Below are positions 25,730 through 33,945 of a stretch of DNA of 64,000 bases, piece after piece. The number at the start of each line of letters is the position of its first letter. Positions within the stretch are counted from its first letter, which is position 1. The translations under genes and the position numbers were made by a program. The stretch comes from Streptomyces sp. NRRL B-3428 (GTDB taxonomy: Bacteria > Actinomycetota > Actinomycetes > Streptomycetales > Streptomycetaceae), in contig JOGW01000001.1 in assembly GCA_000721375.1 (NCBI GenBank), positions 433,098 to 497,097 on the forward strand, written 5' to 3'. The notes under the pieces were generated by a model. The model was not told the origin of the DNA, ran no database searches, and saw only the letters and a list, made by a program, of their open reading frames with translations.

Positions 25730-27430
25730 TCACGACAGTGACTCCTCGGAGGCACGAGCCGCCCAGGTCGCGAACCGCTCGCCGTCCTCGCGCTCCTCCT
25801 GGAACTTGCCGAGCACCCGCTCCACGTAGTCCGGCAGCTCGTCCGAAGTGACCTTCAGACCACGGACCTTGCGGCCGAAGCCGGCCTCCAGGCCGAGCGC
25901 GCCACCGAGGTGCACCTGGAAGCCCTCGACCTGCTCGCCCTGGTCGTTGAGGACCAGCTGGCCCTTGAGACCGATGTCCGCGACCTGGATACGGGCGCAG
26001 GCGTTGGGGCAGCCGTTGATGTTGATGGTGATCGGCTCGTCGAACTCGGGGATGCGGCGCTCGAGTTCGTCGATGAGGGACGCACCACGCGCCTTGGTCT
26101 CGACGATGGCCAGCTTGCAGAACTCGATCCCGGTGCAGGCCATGGTGCCGCGCCGGAACGGCGAGGCGTTGACCTTCAGGTCCAGGGCTTCGAGGGCGGA
26201 GACCACCGACTCGACCTGGTCCTGCTCGATGTCGAGCACGATCATCTTCTGCTCGGCGGTGGTACGGAGCCGGCCCGAGCCGTGCGCCTCGGCGACCTCC
26301 GCGATCTTCGTCAGGGTGGTTCCGTCCACGCGTCCGACGCGCGGCGCGAAGCCCACGTAGAAGCGGCCGTCCTTCTGCCGGTGCACACCGAGGTGGTCGC
26401 GCCAGGTGCCGACGGGCTGCTCGGGGGCGGGCCCGTCGATCAGCGGACGCTTGAGGTACTCGTCCTCCAGGATCTGCCGGAACTTCTCCGGACCCCAGTC
26501 GGCAAGGAGGAACTTCAGACGGGCCCTGGTGCGCAGTCGACGGTAGCCGTAGTCACGGAAGATGCCGATGACACCGCCGTACACGTCCGGCACCTCGTCG
26601 AGCGGCACCCAGGCGCCAAGTCGCTGGCCGAGCTTCGGGTTGGTGGACAGACCGCCGCCCACCCACAGGTCGAAGCCGGGGCCGTGCTCGGGGTGGTTCA
26701 CGCCGACGAACGCGATGTCGTTGATCTCGTGCGCCACGTCGAGCTGGGGCGATCCCGAGACCGCGGACTTGAACTTGCGCGGCAGGTTGGAGAAGTCCGG
26801 GTTGCCGATGAAGCGGCGCTGGATCTCGTCGATGGCGGGCGTGCCGTCGATGATCTCGTCCTCGGCGATCCCCGCGACCGGCGAACCGAGGATCACGCGG
26901 GGGGTGTCACCGCAGGCCTCGGTGGTGGAGAGCCCGACCGCCTCGAGGCGGTTCCAGATCTCGGGGACGTCCTCGATCCGGATCCAGTGGTACTGGACGT
27001 TCTGCCGGTCCGTGATGTCCGCGGTGCCGCGCGCGAACTCCTGGGAGATCTCACCGATCACCCGCAGCTGCTCGGTGGTCAGCCGGCCGCCGTCGATACG
27101 CACGCGGAGCATGAAGTACTTGTCGTCCAGCTCCTCCGGCTCCAGGATCGCCGTCTTGCCGCCGTCGATCCCGGGCTTGCGCTGGGTGTAGAGCCCCCAC
27201 CAGCGCATACGGCCACGCAGGTCGTTGGGGTCGATGGAGTCGAAACCCCGCTTGGAGTAGATCGTCTCAATGCGTGTCCGCACATTGAGACCGTCGTCGT
27301 CCTTTTTGAACTGCTCGTTGCCGTTGAGCGGAGTGAAGTGACCGACGGCCCACTGGCCCTCGCCGCGGTGGCGTCCCGTTTTGCGGCGTGGCGAAGCGGG
27401 GGCGGCAGGCTTCTCGGGGGTGGCGGCCAT
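25730..27430 (-). CDS. sir: Assimilatory sulfite (nitrite-type) reductase, ferredoxin-dependent
   Basis: A 566-residue siroheme/4Fe-4S enzyme that reduces sulfite to sulfide in six electrons from ferredoxin. Cluster cysteines are in MACTGIEFCKLA near residue 432 and in NGCPNACAR; two pseudo-symmetric ferredoxin-like modules are visible (RIDGGRLTTEQLRVIGEI and DGTTLTKIAEVA). Context with cysHCDN and a siroheme chelatase marks it as sulfite rather than nitrite reductase. An AAGGA site precedes the ATG and a leader peptide lies 121 bases upstream. Confidence 0.95.
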   Translation of the reverse strand: MAATPEKPAAPASPRRKTGRHRGEGQWAVGHFTPLNGNEQFKKDDDGLNVRTRIETIYSKRGFDSIDPNDLRGRMRWWGLYTQRKPGIDGGKTAILEPEELDDKYFMLRVRIDGGRLTTEQLRVIGEISQEFARGTADITDRQNVQYHWIRIEDVPEIWNRLEAVGLSTTEACGDTPRVILGSPVAGIAEDEIIDGTPAIDEIQRRFIGNPDFSNLPRKFKSAVSGSPQLDVAHEINDIAFVGVNHPEHGPGFDLWVGGGLSTNPKLGQRLGAWVPLDEVPDVYGGVIGIFRDYGYRRLRTRARLKFLLADWGPEKFRQILEDEYLKRPLIDGPAPEQPVGTWRDHLGVHRQKDGRFYVGFAPRVGRVDGTTLTKIAEVAEAHGSGRLRTTAEQKMIVLDIEQDQVESVVSALEALDLKVNASPFRRGTMACTGIEFCKLAIVETKARGASLIDELERRIPEFDEPITININGCPNACARIQVADIGLKGQLVLNDQGEQVEGFQVHLGGALGLEAGFGRKVRGLKVTSDELPDYVERVLGKFQEEREDGERFATWAARASEESLS

Positions 27431-27551
27431 GGCAGTACGTCCTTCGGGCAGCGGAATGCGGCTCTTACCTGCGGATGCGCAGCGCTGAGCTCGGCAGGGC
27501 GCAGGGGGAATCGGAAAGAAGTGGTCTCGGCGCAGTGCTGGAAATGCTGCG

Positions 27552-27635
27552 TCAGCAGGCCGGACAGATGGCGCTGGACATGCGGCAGAGATCGACGTGC
27601 CGTCGACTCACCAAGGCATTGCCAGCTCGATTCAT
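27552..27635 (-). CDS. Cysteine-rich leader peptide upstream of sir
   Basis: A 27-residue frame just upstream of the operon with the motif VSRRHVDL and three cysteines at positions 17, 24 and 27 (ICPAC end). Small peptides with an RRHVDL-like motif are known in actinomycetes as putative leader peptides of sulfur and other operons. The cysteines crowd the last ten codons, so ribosome stalling on low charged Cys-tRNA could regulate downstream transcription. A possible hairpin CTGCG-GATG-CGCAG lies between it and sir at 27469-27482. Confidence 0.7.
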   Translation of the reverse strand: MNRAGNALVSRRHVDLCRMSSAICPAC

Positions 27636-27658
27636 GGGGGAAGCGTGGCACGGGACTT

Positions 27659-27692
27659 TGGACCTGGTCCAGCTTCGTCCAATATGTGGACG
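27659..27692. promoter_or_regulatory. Two palindromes upstream of the sulfur operon
   Basis: TGGACCTGGTCCA (27659-27671) and CGTCCA-ATATG-TGGACG (27676-27692). Both contain inverted TGGAC/GTCCA arms; centres are 19 bases apart. They lie 24-57 bases before the leader peptide ATG, where the promoter should be, so a repressor or activator of the sulfur operon is the likely binder. No regulator gene is adjacent. Confidence 0.6.
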
Positions 27693-27754
27693 AGGTTGTC
27701 CCGTATCGCGAGACAGTGTGGCGGGGGTCACGCCCCCGCCCCTGAGCTGCGGTT

Positions 27755-28348
27755 TCAGTGGTCGGCGGGGGAGGCCGTCGTCGTCGTGAAGGCGCCCGGC
27801 CACGGTCCCGGCGTGGGCAGGTCCGGCTGCTCCTCCACCTTGGTGGCGCAGAGCCGGAAACCGCGCCGCGTGTAGTTGGCCATCGCGTGCTCCCCGTCGA
27901 GGTCGCAGGTGTGCAGCCAGACCCGCTTGGTCGGCTCCCGGTCGGGGTGGCGCTCGGCGAGGTCCCAGGCGCGTGCGATCCCGTAGGAGAGGAGGGGGCC
28001 GCCGATGCGCCGGCCGCGGAACGCGGGGATCAGACCGAAGTAGACGATCTCCACCACGCCCTCGGCCTGTGCGTCCAGCTCGACATAGCCGGCCGGGGTG
28101 CCGTTCTCGTACGCGACCCAGGTCTCGGTGCCCGGCCGGTTCAGGGCCTCCTGCCACTGGGCGTAGGTCCAGTCGAGCCGGTCCACCCAGTGGATGTCAC
28201 CGCCGACCGAGGCGTAGAGGAACCTGCTGAACTCCGGCGAGGGCACCTCCGCGCGCACGATCCGTACGTTCGACGGCAGCTCGCCGGCCGGTGCGAGGTC
28301 GGCCGGAGAGGTCTGTTCCAGGGACCAGGTGGTCACAGTGATGCTCAT
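27755..28348 (-). CDS. GNAT acetyltransferase
   Basis: A 197-residue GCN5-type acetyltransferase. Its acetyl-CoA loop is LIPAFRGRRIGGPLLSYGI near residue 110, and the strand NYTRRGFRLC closes the domain. The 80-residue N-terminal part (DIHWVDRLDWTYAQWQEAL) is a substrate-binding segment found in members with unusual amine substrates. It shares the strand with sir but its 3' end lies 119 bases upstream of the leader peptide. Confidence 0.82.
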   Translation of the reverse strand: MSITVTTWSLEQTSPADLAPAGELPSNVRIVRAEVPSPEFSRFLYASVGGDIHWVDRLDWTYAQWQEALNRPGTETWVAYENGTPAGYVELDAQAEGVVEIVYFGLIPAFRGRRIGGPLLSYGIARAWDLAERHPDREPTKRVWLHTCDLDGEHAMANYTRRGFRLCATKVEEQPDLPTPGPWPGAFTTTTASPADH

Positions 28349-28424
28349 GGCGGACAGCGAATCACGGGCCGGGGCGCGCCCTCAAACCCGGTGGGGTGCA
28401 CCCCCGATCTCCTGTGGTGCCGGG

Positions 28425-29717
28425 TCAGTCCGGCTCCCCGCGCCGTACCCGCAGGACCGCCGGCGCCATCGACTGCGGCAGCAGATCCGCCGGGTCCGGC
28501 GGAAGGAGCACCTGGACGTCGGTGTCCTCACGGAAGCGGTACGGCCGGCCGTCGAGGAGCCCCGCGAGATATCTGCGCACCCGCGACAGCTCGGCGCGCA
28601 CGGTCACCGCTCGCCCCGGATCCCCGAACAGCTCCCCGGCGAGCCCGGACGCCGTACGCCCTCCCGGGGCGATGGAGAGCAGATAGAGCAACTCGGCGTG
28701 GCGCGGGGTGAGTTCATGGGTCCAGCCGCCCGCCTCGCCGGTCACGGAGACCGTCCAGCGGCGAGGGCTGCTCAGATCGAGCACCACGGCCGCGGACGCA
28801 CCCGCCGCCTGGTCCCCGGCGTCGTCGGGCCGCAGCAGCCAGCCGCCCGGCAGCGGCTCCACCCGGCAGGCGCCGAGCGAGGGCAGCAACGAGTACCCGG
28901 GCCCGAAGGACTTGGGCAGGGCTACACGGTCCGTCGGCGCCATCCCCGTGACGGCGGCGGTCCAGCCGTTGGTGTCCACGACGACCGCGCGCCCCTTGAA
29001 CCCGGCGAGCAGCGGCACGGCCGTCGTGCGCAGCCGGTCGAGCGTGGACAGATGGCGGGTGCGCAGCTCGGCCTCCGCGAGCCGGGTCACCGAGTGCACG
29101 AGGGCGAGCGTCGCCGGGTGCATGGTGTCGAGCGGACCGCTCACGTCGACCACGCCGATGAGACGGCCGTCCCGCGGATCGGTCACGGGGGAGCCCGCGC
29201 AGGTCCAGTTGTGGTGGGTGCGTACGAAGTGCTCGGCCGAGAAGACCTGCACGGGCCGGCGCGTGACCAGCGGCGTACCGACGCCGTTGGTGCCGACCGT
29301 GGCCTCGGTCCAGTCGGCACCGAGTTCGAAGCCGTGGCCGTCCGCCTTGCGCAGCACGGCCGACGAACCCTCCCGCCACAGCACCCGGCCCTCGGTGTCC
29401 GCGACGACCATGATGTGCTGCGCCGCGTCCGCTATGGACACCAGTCCTTGGCGCAGTTCGGGCAGCACGTCGGCGAGCGCCGTCGTCCTGCGCCGCTCCT
29501 CCAGCTCCTCCAGGGACAGCAGCCCCGCCCGTACGTCGTTGTCCGGATCCACACCACGGCGCAGCATCCGGCCCCACGACTCCTCGATCACCGGCCGGGG
29601 ATCGATCCGCGGCCGCTGCCCGGAGAGCGCGGCGTCACGTACCCCCTCGAGCATCCGAGCCGCTCGTACGGAATCCATCGCCGCCAGTCTGACCAGGTCG
29701 ATCGTCGCATCAGTCAC
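28425..29717 (-). CDS. GAF-domain transcriptional regulator without AAA domain
   Basis: A 430-residue regulator. A helical N-terminus (AARMLEGVRDAALSGQRPR) is followed by a GAF-type sensor region containing DWTEATVGTNGVGTPLVTRR, the sequence typical of AcoR/DhaR-like activators. No sigma-54 AAA domain follows; the C-terminus carries a DNA-binding part (LTPRHAELLYLLSIAPGG and LSRVRRYLAGLLDGR). GGGAGG before the GTG at 29717 fixes the start; the frame is open 45 codons further without signals. It may sense a diol, acetoin or redox state. Confidence 0.82.
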   Translation of the reverse strand: MTDATIDLVRLAAMDSVRAARMLEGVRDAALSGQRPRIDPRPVIEESWGRMLRRGVDPDNDVRAGLLSLEELEERRRTTALADVLPELRQGLVSIADAAQHIMVVADTEGRVLWREGSSAVLRKADGHGFELGADWTEATVGTNGVGTPLVTRRPVQVFSAEHFVRTHHNWTCAGSPVTDPRDGRLIGVVDVSGPLDTMHPATLALVHSVTRLAEAELRTRHLSTLDRLRTTAVPLLAGFKGRAVVVDTNGWTAAVTGMAPTDRVALPKSFGPGYSLLPSLGACRVEPLPGGWLLRPDDAGDQAAGASAAVVLDLSSPRRWTVSVTGEAGGWTHELTPRHAELLYLLSIAPGGRTASGLAGELFGDPGRAVTVRAELSRVRRYLAGLLDGRPYRFREDTDVQVLLPPDPADLLPQSMAPAVLRVRRGEPD

Positions 29718-29927
29718 CGGAGCCTCCCACAACGCCAGTGCGCATCGTGCCTGCACCCATCCTCCCGCCGGTCCCCCCGAATGGGGGTAACCCCGGCCAG
29801 GACGCCCCTGGAGGCACCAGACGATGCAACCCCCTGCAACTCTCGCGAACAAGCGCTCGGGTGACCGAAAATGAACTGGCCGCCGCTTCTGCGGCGTTCA
29901 TGCCCTCCTGACTCACGGGGTCATGAG

Positions 29928-29965
29928 GCGGGGGTGGTGCCGTGTCGGCGCAGCACCACCCCCGC
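29928..29965. terminator. 13-bp GC-rich hairpin
   Basis: GCGGGGGTGGTGC pairs perfectly with GCACCACCCCCGC around a 12-base loop. It lies downstream of the acyl-CoA dehydrogenase gene and upstream of the GAF regulator gene, so it probably ends transcription of the former. A smaller CCCCC/GGGGG hairpin follows at about 29983-30000. Confidence 0.7.
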
Positions 29966-30000
29966 GTCCTGGAGGTAACCACCCCCATTGACCAGGGGGT

Positions 30001-31647
30001 TCACACCACGGGCCGAGCCCGCTCCACGATCCCTTCGAGTTCCAGGGTGTGCGGCAGCGTGCCGAACGACACTCCCCAGTCGCCGCCGAGCCGTGAAGCG
30101 CAGTACGCCTCTTCGACGTGCGGCGGAGCGAACCGTACGAGCAGCGACCCCTGCAGAACGACGGCCATCCGCTCCACAAGACGACGTGCCCGGGCCTCGA
30201 TACCGCTGAGGTCGGCGAGTTCCGTGAGCATTGACTTGATGGCCGAGTCGAGACGGTGGTCGGCGCCGCGCGCCTGGCCCACCTCGCGCAGGAAGGCGTC
30301 GAAGGCCTGCGGTTCGCGCTGCAGAACGCGGATGACGTCGAGGGCCTGGACGTTTCCGGCGCCCTCCCAGATCGAGTTGAGCGGCGATTCCCGTAGCAGC
30401 CGGGGCATTGGGGACTCCTCGACGTAGCCGTTGCCGCCCAGACACTCCAGCGCCTCGGCCACCAGCGGTGTACAGCGTTTGGTCACCCAGTACTTGGCGA
30501 CCGGCACCGCGAGCCGCAGAAAGGCCCGCTCCTGTTCGCTGCCGCCCCCGTAGGCGCCGTCGTACGCCGCCGCAAGGCGCAGCGCGAGCGTGGTGGCGGC
30601 CTCCGACTCCACCGCGAGATCGGCGAGCACGTTGCGCATCAGCGGCTTGTCGATCAGCGGCCCGCCGAACGCGCTGCGATACGAGGTGTGATGCACCGCC
30701 TGCGCCACCGCCTGCCGCATCAGGGCCGCCGAGCCGGTGACACAGTCGAGCCGGGTCGCCGCCACCATCTCGATGATGGTGCGCACCCCGCGCCCCTCCT
30801 CACCGACCCTGCGCGCCCAAGTCCCAGCGAACTCCACCTCGCCGGACGCGTTGGACCGATTGCCCAGTTTGTCCTTCAGGCGCTGCAGGGCGAACGCGTT
30901 GCGTGTGCCGTCCTCCAGGACCCGGGGCACCAGGAAGCAGGTCAATCCGCCGGGCGCCTGGGCGAGCACCAAGAACGCATCCGACATCGGCGCCGAACAG
31001 AACCACTTGTGACCCGTCAGCGCATACGTCCCGTCCTCGGCAAGAGGCTCGGCCCGCGTCGTGTTGGCCCGTACGTCGCTGCCGCCCTGCTTCTCCGTCA
31101 TGCCCATCCCGACGAGCGCGCCGGCCTTCCGGGCGACCGGTCGCAGCCCTTCGTCGTAGACGAGCGAGGTGAGCTTCGGCTCCCACTCGGCCGCGAGCGC
31201 CGGGTCGGTGCGCAGCGCGGGCACCGCCGCATGCGTCATCGACAGCGGACAGCCGTGCCCCGGTTCGACCTGGGTCCACACCAGGAAGGCCGCGGCCCTT
31301 CTCAAGTGCCCGTGTTCCCGCGTCCAGGCCGCCGTCAGGCCCGCGCCCACGCCCTTGGCGAGCAGCCGGTGCCAGGCCGGATGGAACTCCACCTCGTCGA
31401 TGCGACGGCCGTAGCGGTCATGCGTACGCAGCCGCGGAGGGTTGCGGTCGGCCTGAGCACCCCACTCCTGGGCCTGCGTCGAACCCGCCGCGCGCCCGAG
31501 CTCGCCCAGCTCCCCGCGCACGGAAGCGAGCAGCGCGTCGGGCAGATGGCGCTCGACGCCCTCCACCAGGGCCCGGTCGGCGGCGAACACGTCGTATCCG
31601 ACCAGGGGCTCGGCCTGGTTGGTGACGGTGTGGGTGGGTGCGTTCAT
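30001..31647 (-). CDS. Acyl-CoA dehydrogenase (AidB-like)
   Basis: A 548-residue flavoprotein of the acyl-CoA dehydrogenase family, of the longer AidB type. Seen: LVWTQVEPGHGCPLSMTHAA, GMGMTEKQGGSDVRA, the FAD-binding GHKWFCSAP and the closing ECLGGNGYVEESPMPRLLR. It oxidises an acyl-CoA or, in AidB-like members, takes part in the response to alkylating agents. ATG at 31647 has TACCGT six bases upstream, a leaderless pattern. A huge in-frame extension upstream is noncoding. Confidence 0.92.
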   Translation of the reverse strand: MNAPTHTVTNQAEPLVGYDVFAADRALVEGVERHLPDALLASVRGELGELGRAAGSTQAQEWGAQADRNPPRLRTHDRYGRRIDEVEFHPAWHRLLAKGVGAGLTAAWTREHGHLRRAAAFLVWTQVEPGHGCPLSMTHAAVPALRTDPALAAEWEPKLTSLVYDEGLRPVARKAGALVGMGMTEKQGGSDVRANTTRAEPLAEDGTYALTGHKWFCSAPMSDAFLVLAQAPGGLTCFLVPRVLEDGTRNAFALQRLKDKLGNRSNASGEVEFAGTWARRVGEEGRGVRTIIEMVAATRLDCVTGSAALMRQAVAQAVHHTSYRSAFGGPLIDKPLMRNVLADLAVESEAATTLALRLAAAYDGAYGGGSEQERAFLRLAVPVAKYWVTKRCTPLVAEALECLGGNGYVEESPMPRLLRESPLNSIWEGAGNVQALDVIRVLQREPQAFDAFLREVGQARGADHRLDSAIKSMLTELADLSGIEARARRLVERMAVVLQGSLLVRFAPPHVEEAYCASRLGGDWGVSFGTLPHTLELEGIVERARPVV

Positions 31648-31653
31648 ACGCTC

Positions 31654-31659
31654 ACGGTA
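31654..31659 (-). promoter_or_regulatory. -10 element of a leaderless gene
   Basis: TACCGT on the minus strand ends six bases before the acyl-CoA dehydrogenase ATG. Confidence 0.5.
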
Positions 31660-31685
31660 GAGCCGGACCCGGTGGAGAGGCAGGG

Positions 31686-32621
31686 TCACCGCGTGGGGCG
31701 GTGCCCCAGACGCACGCTCGTCTGGAACAGGAGCCGCCCGGTGTCGGCGTCGAGGTCGACGGCGGCCTGGCCGGGCGTACCCGGCGCGGACGCCAGGGCG
31801 GCCAGATGCGCCCGCACCGCACGGACCGTGACCAGCAGTTCCGAGGCCGCGGCCCGGCGGTACGGGCTGCCGCCGGCGAACCCGCCGAGCAGGTTGTCCA
31901 GCTCCCCGAGTTCGCTCTCGCACACGGCCCTCTGGGCGTCGAGCGTCGCCTGGTCCGTGCCGCCGGCCAGCACGCTTCCCGCGAACTCGCCCACCGGGGC
32001 GAGAGCTTCGGACACTGCGGTGACCAGGGTGAAGTTCTGTTCGTGGTCGGGTGTCGTCGTGGTCGTGGTCGTGGTCGTGGTCGTGCTTGTGGTGGTCGCC
32101 GCGCTCTGCTCGGCGGCCGGCTGCGCCGCGGCGTCGAACCCCAGCTCCGCACTGGTGTCGTAGAGGAACTCGCGGACGTCGACGGTCAGGTCCGCGGCCG
32201 CCTGCTCGGCGCCGGCCTCGTCCGCCGCGTCGACCAGCCGTGCGACATTGCCCTTGAGGGAGTCGACCCGTGCCTTGTGCGCCGAGCCGGGCACCTTGCC
32301 GTGCTTGTGGGCCAGGAACTTGTCGAGTCCGGCGTCGGCGGCGGCCTTCTTGCCGTGCAGCTTCGCCTTCTCCTCCTTGTCCTTCTCCTTGTCTCCGTCC
32401 TTGCTGTCCTTGCTGTCCTTGCTCTTCTTGCCGCGCAGCGCGGTCGTGGCCGTGTCGCCCACCGGGGCGAGGGCCGTGGAGACATCGGTGAGCAGGGCGA
32501 AGTGCGCGCTGAGCGCCTCGTCGGGGGCGATGCGCTGAGGGGCCGTGGTGAAGCCGGTGGCCAGCGTCGCGCACAGCAGCGCGCCGGCCGTGGCCGCGCG
32601 CAAGGTTGTCGTCTTGGTCAT
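31686..32621 (-). CDS. Secreted protein with duplicated domain and Thr linker
   Basis: A 311-residue exported protein of unknown function (signal peptide ALLCATLATGFTTAPQ). Two similar segments occur: HFALLTDVSTALAPVGD before a Lys/Asp-rich stretch (KDSKDGDKEKDKEEK) and NFTLVTAVSEALAPVGE after a run of Thr (TTTSTTTTTTT). Each is followed by a helical part. The layout suggests an internal duplication joined by a charged and a Thr-rich linker. No enzyme motif. Start chosen at MTKTTT; the frame continues 22 codons upstream. Divergent from the BrkB gene. Confidence 0.75.
   Translation of the reverse strand: MTKTTTLRAATAGALLCATLATGFTTAPQRIAPDEALSAHFALLTDVSTALAPVGDTATTALRGKKSKDSKDSKDGDKEKDKEEKAKLHGKKAAADAGLDKFLAHKHGKVPGSAHKARVDSLKGNVARLVDAADEAGAEQAAADLTVDVREFLYDTSAELGFDAAAQPAAEQSAATTTSTTTTTTTTTTTPDHEQNFTLVTAVSEALAPVGEFAGSVLAGGTDQATLDAQRAVCESELGELDNLLGGFAGGSPYRRAAASELLVTVRAVRAHLAALASAPGTPGQAAVDLDADTGRLLFQTSVRLGHRPTR
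32053..32097. repeat. 6-bp tandem repeat coding for a Thr run
   Basis: About seven copies of GTCGTG (minus strand codons ACC/ACG) encode the Thr-rich linker of the secreted protein. Such an in-frame hexamer run can change copy number by slippage, lengthening or shortening the linker. Confidence 0.7.
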
Positions 32622-32715
32622 GGGGCAAAGTTCGAACGTACGACCACTCTTTGCAACTGCGCATGAACCGAACGGGGTGCGGTCCATCGCGGTATTTGAG
32701 GCTCGTTCGTGCGGA

Positions 32716-32721
32716 TACGGT
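32716..32721 (+). promoter_or_regulatory. -10 element of a leaderless gene
   Basis: TACGGT ends six bases before the GTG of the BrkB-like gene. Confidence 0.5.
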
Positions 32722-32727
32722 AAGGAC

Positions 32728-33933
32728 GTGCACCAGGCAGAAGAAGAACCCGAGCGGCGGCCCTCGGGGCGGCTCCACCGGGCCCGCGCCGTCTATCGCA
32801 ACGTGTCCAAGCGCAGGACCGCCTGGCTGCTCCTCAAGGACACGGTCAACTCCTGCATCGAGTACCGCATTCTGGGGCTCGCCGCTGAGGCCGCCTTCTT
32901 CACGCTGCTCTCCGTGCCGCCGCTGCTGCTCAGCCTCGTCGGCCTGCTCGGCTACGTGGACGCCTGGACCGGCGCCGAGACGATCCAGTCCGTACGCGAC
33001 AACATTCTCGAAGCCGCCCGCACCGTGCTCTCCGACAAGGGCGTGACCGAGATCGCGGAGCCGATCCTCGACGACGTGCTGCACGGCGGCCGCCCCGACG
33101 TGATCTCGCTCGGCTTCATCTTCGCGCTGTGGTCGGGATCAAGGGCGGTGAACGTCTTCATCGACACCATCACCGTGATGTACGGACTCGACGGAGTGCG
33201 CGGCATCGTCAAGACGCGTCTGCTCGCGTTCCTGCTCTTCCTCGTCGCGATCGTGATCGGTTCGGTGGCACTGCCGCTGATGGTGGCGGGGCCCGATGCC
33301 GTCCTGGAGATCGTGCCGATGCGGGACACGGTCGTACAGGTTCTGTACTGGCCCACGGTGATAGTGCTCGGCACCGTCTTCCTGACCACGCTCTACCACG
33401 TGTCCGTGCCGGTGCGTTCACCGTGGATCGAGGACGTCCCGGGCGCTCTGGTGGCCCTCGGGATGTGGGTGCTCGGCAGCTTCCTGCTGCGGATCTACCT
33501 CACCAACACCGTGGAGGGGCCCACCATTTACGGGTCGCTCGCGGCCCCCGTGGCGGTGCTCCTGTGGATCGGTGTCTCGGCCTTCGCGGTCCTGGTCGGC
33601 GCGGCGGTCAATGCCGCGATCGACCGGGTCTGGCCCTCCATCGCCACGTCCGCCGCGCGTGCGGCCAACGAGCGGATGAGGGAGGCCAAGGCCGCCGAGA
33701 TGGTGGCGCGCGCGGCCGCGGCGCGGGTTGCCCAGGAGGGCGAGGACGATCCGGACGATCCGGATATGCCCTCGGAGTTTCCCGAGCGCTGGGCCCAGTT
33801 CCTGCCCCCGGACGACCTCTCCTCCCGGCTGCGCGCCCACGCCAAGCGGCACGGGGTGCAGCGCCCCCCGAAGCAGCCGCCGTCCGCGAAGGAGACCTCC
33901 GCACAGCAGCCGCCCGGGGAGCGCGGGCCCTGA
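32728..33933 (+). CDS. YihY/BrkB-family membrane protein
   Basis: A 401-residue inner-membrane protein of the YihY/BrkB family with six predicted helices: RILGLAAEAAFFTLLSVPPL opens the first, VISLGFIFALWSGSRAVNVF the second, and PTIYGSLAAPVAVLLWIGVS lies near the end. A charged C-terminal tail of about 100 residues follows. Function is unknown; RNase or transporter roles proposed for relatives are not supported here. GTG start; -10 TACGGT ends six bases upstream. Confidence 0.9.
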   Translation: MHQAEEEPERRPSGRLHRARAVYRNVSKRRTAWLLLKDTVNSCIEYRILGLAAEAAFFTLLSVPPLLLSLVGLLGYVDAWTGAETIQSVRDNILEAARTVLSDKGVTEIAEPILDDVLHGGRPDVISLGFIFALWSGSRAVNVFIDTITVMYGLDGVRGIVKTRLLAFLLFLVAIVIGSVALPLMVAGPDAVLEIVPMRDTVVQVLYWPTVIVLGTVFLTTLYHVSVPVRSPWIEDVPGALVALGMWVLGSFLLRIYLTNTVEGPTIYGSLAAPVAVLLWIGVSAFAVLVGAAVNAAIDRVWPSIATSAARAANERMREAKAAEMVARAAAARVAQEGEDDPDDPDMPSEFPERWAQFLPPDDLSSRLRAHAKRHGVQRPPKQPPSAKETSAQQPPGERGP

Positions 33934-33945
33934 GAATCCGGCGGG

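Noticed and set aside
32053..32097. Possible CRISPR or regulatory array
   Set aside because: The repeat is six bases long, in frame, and encodes a Thr linker; no spacers.
31648..33084. Upstream extension of the acyl-CoA dehydrogenase frame
   Set aside because: The 548-residue family protein starts at 31647 with a promoter just upstream; the extension runs through the secreted-protein gene and shows no domain.
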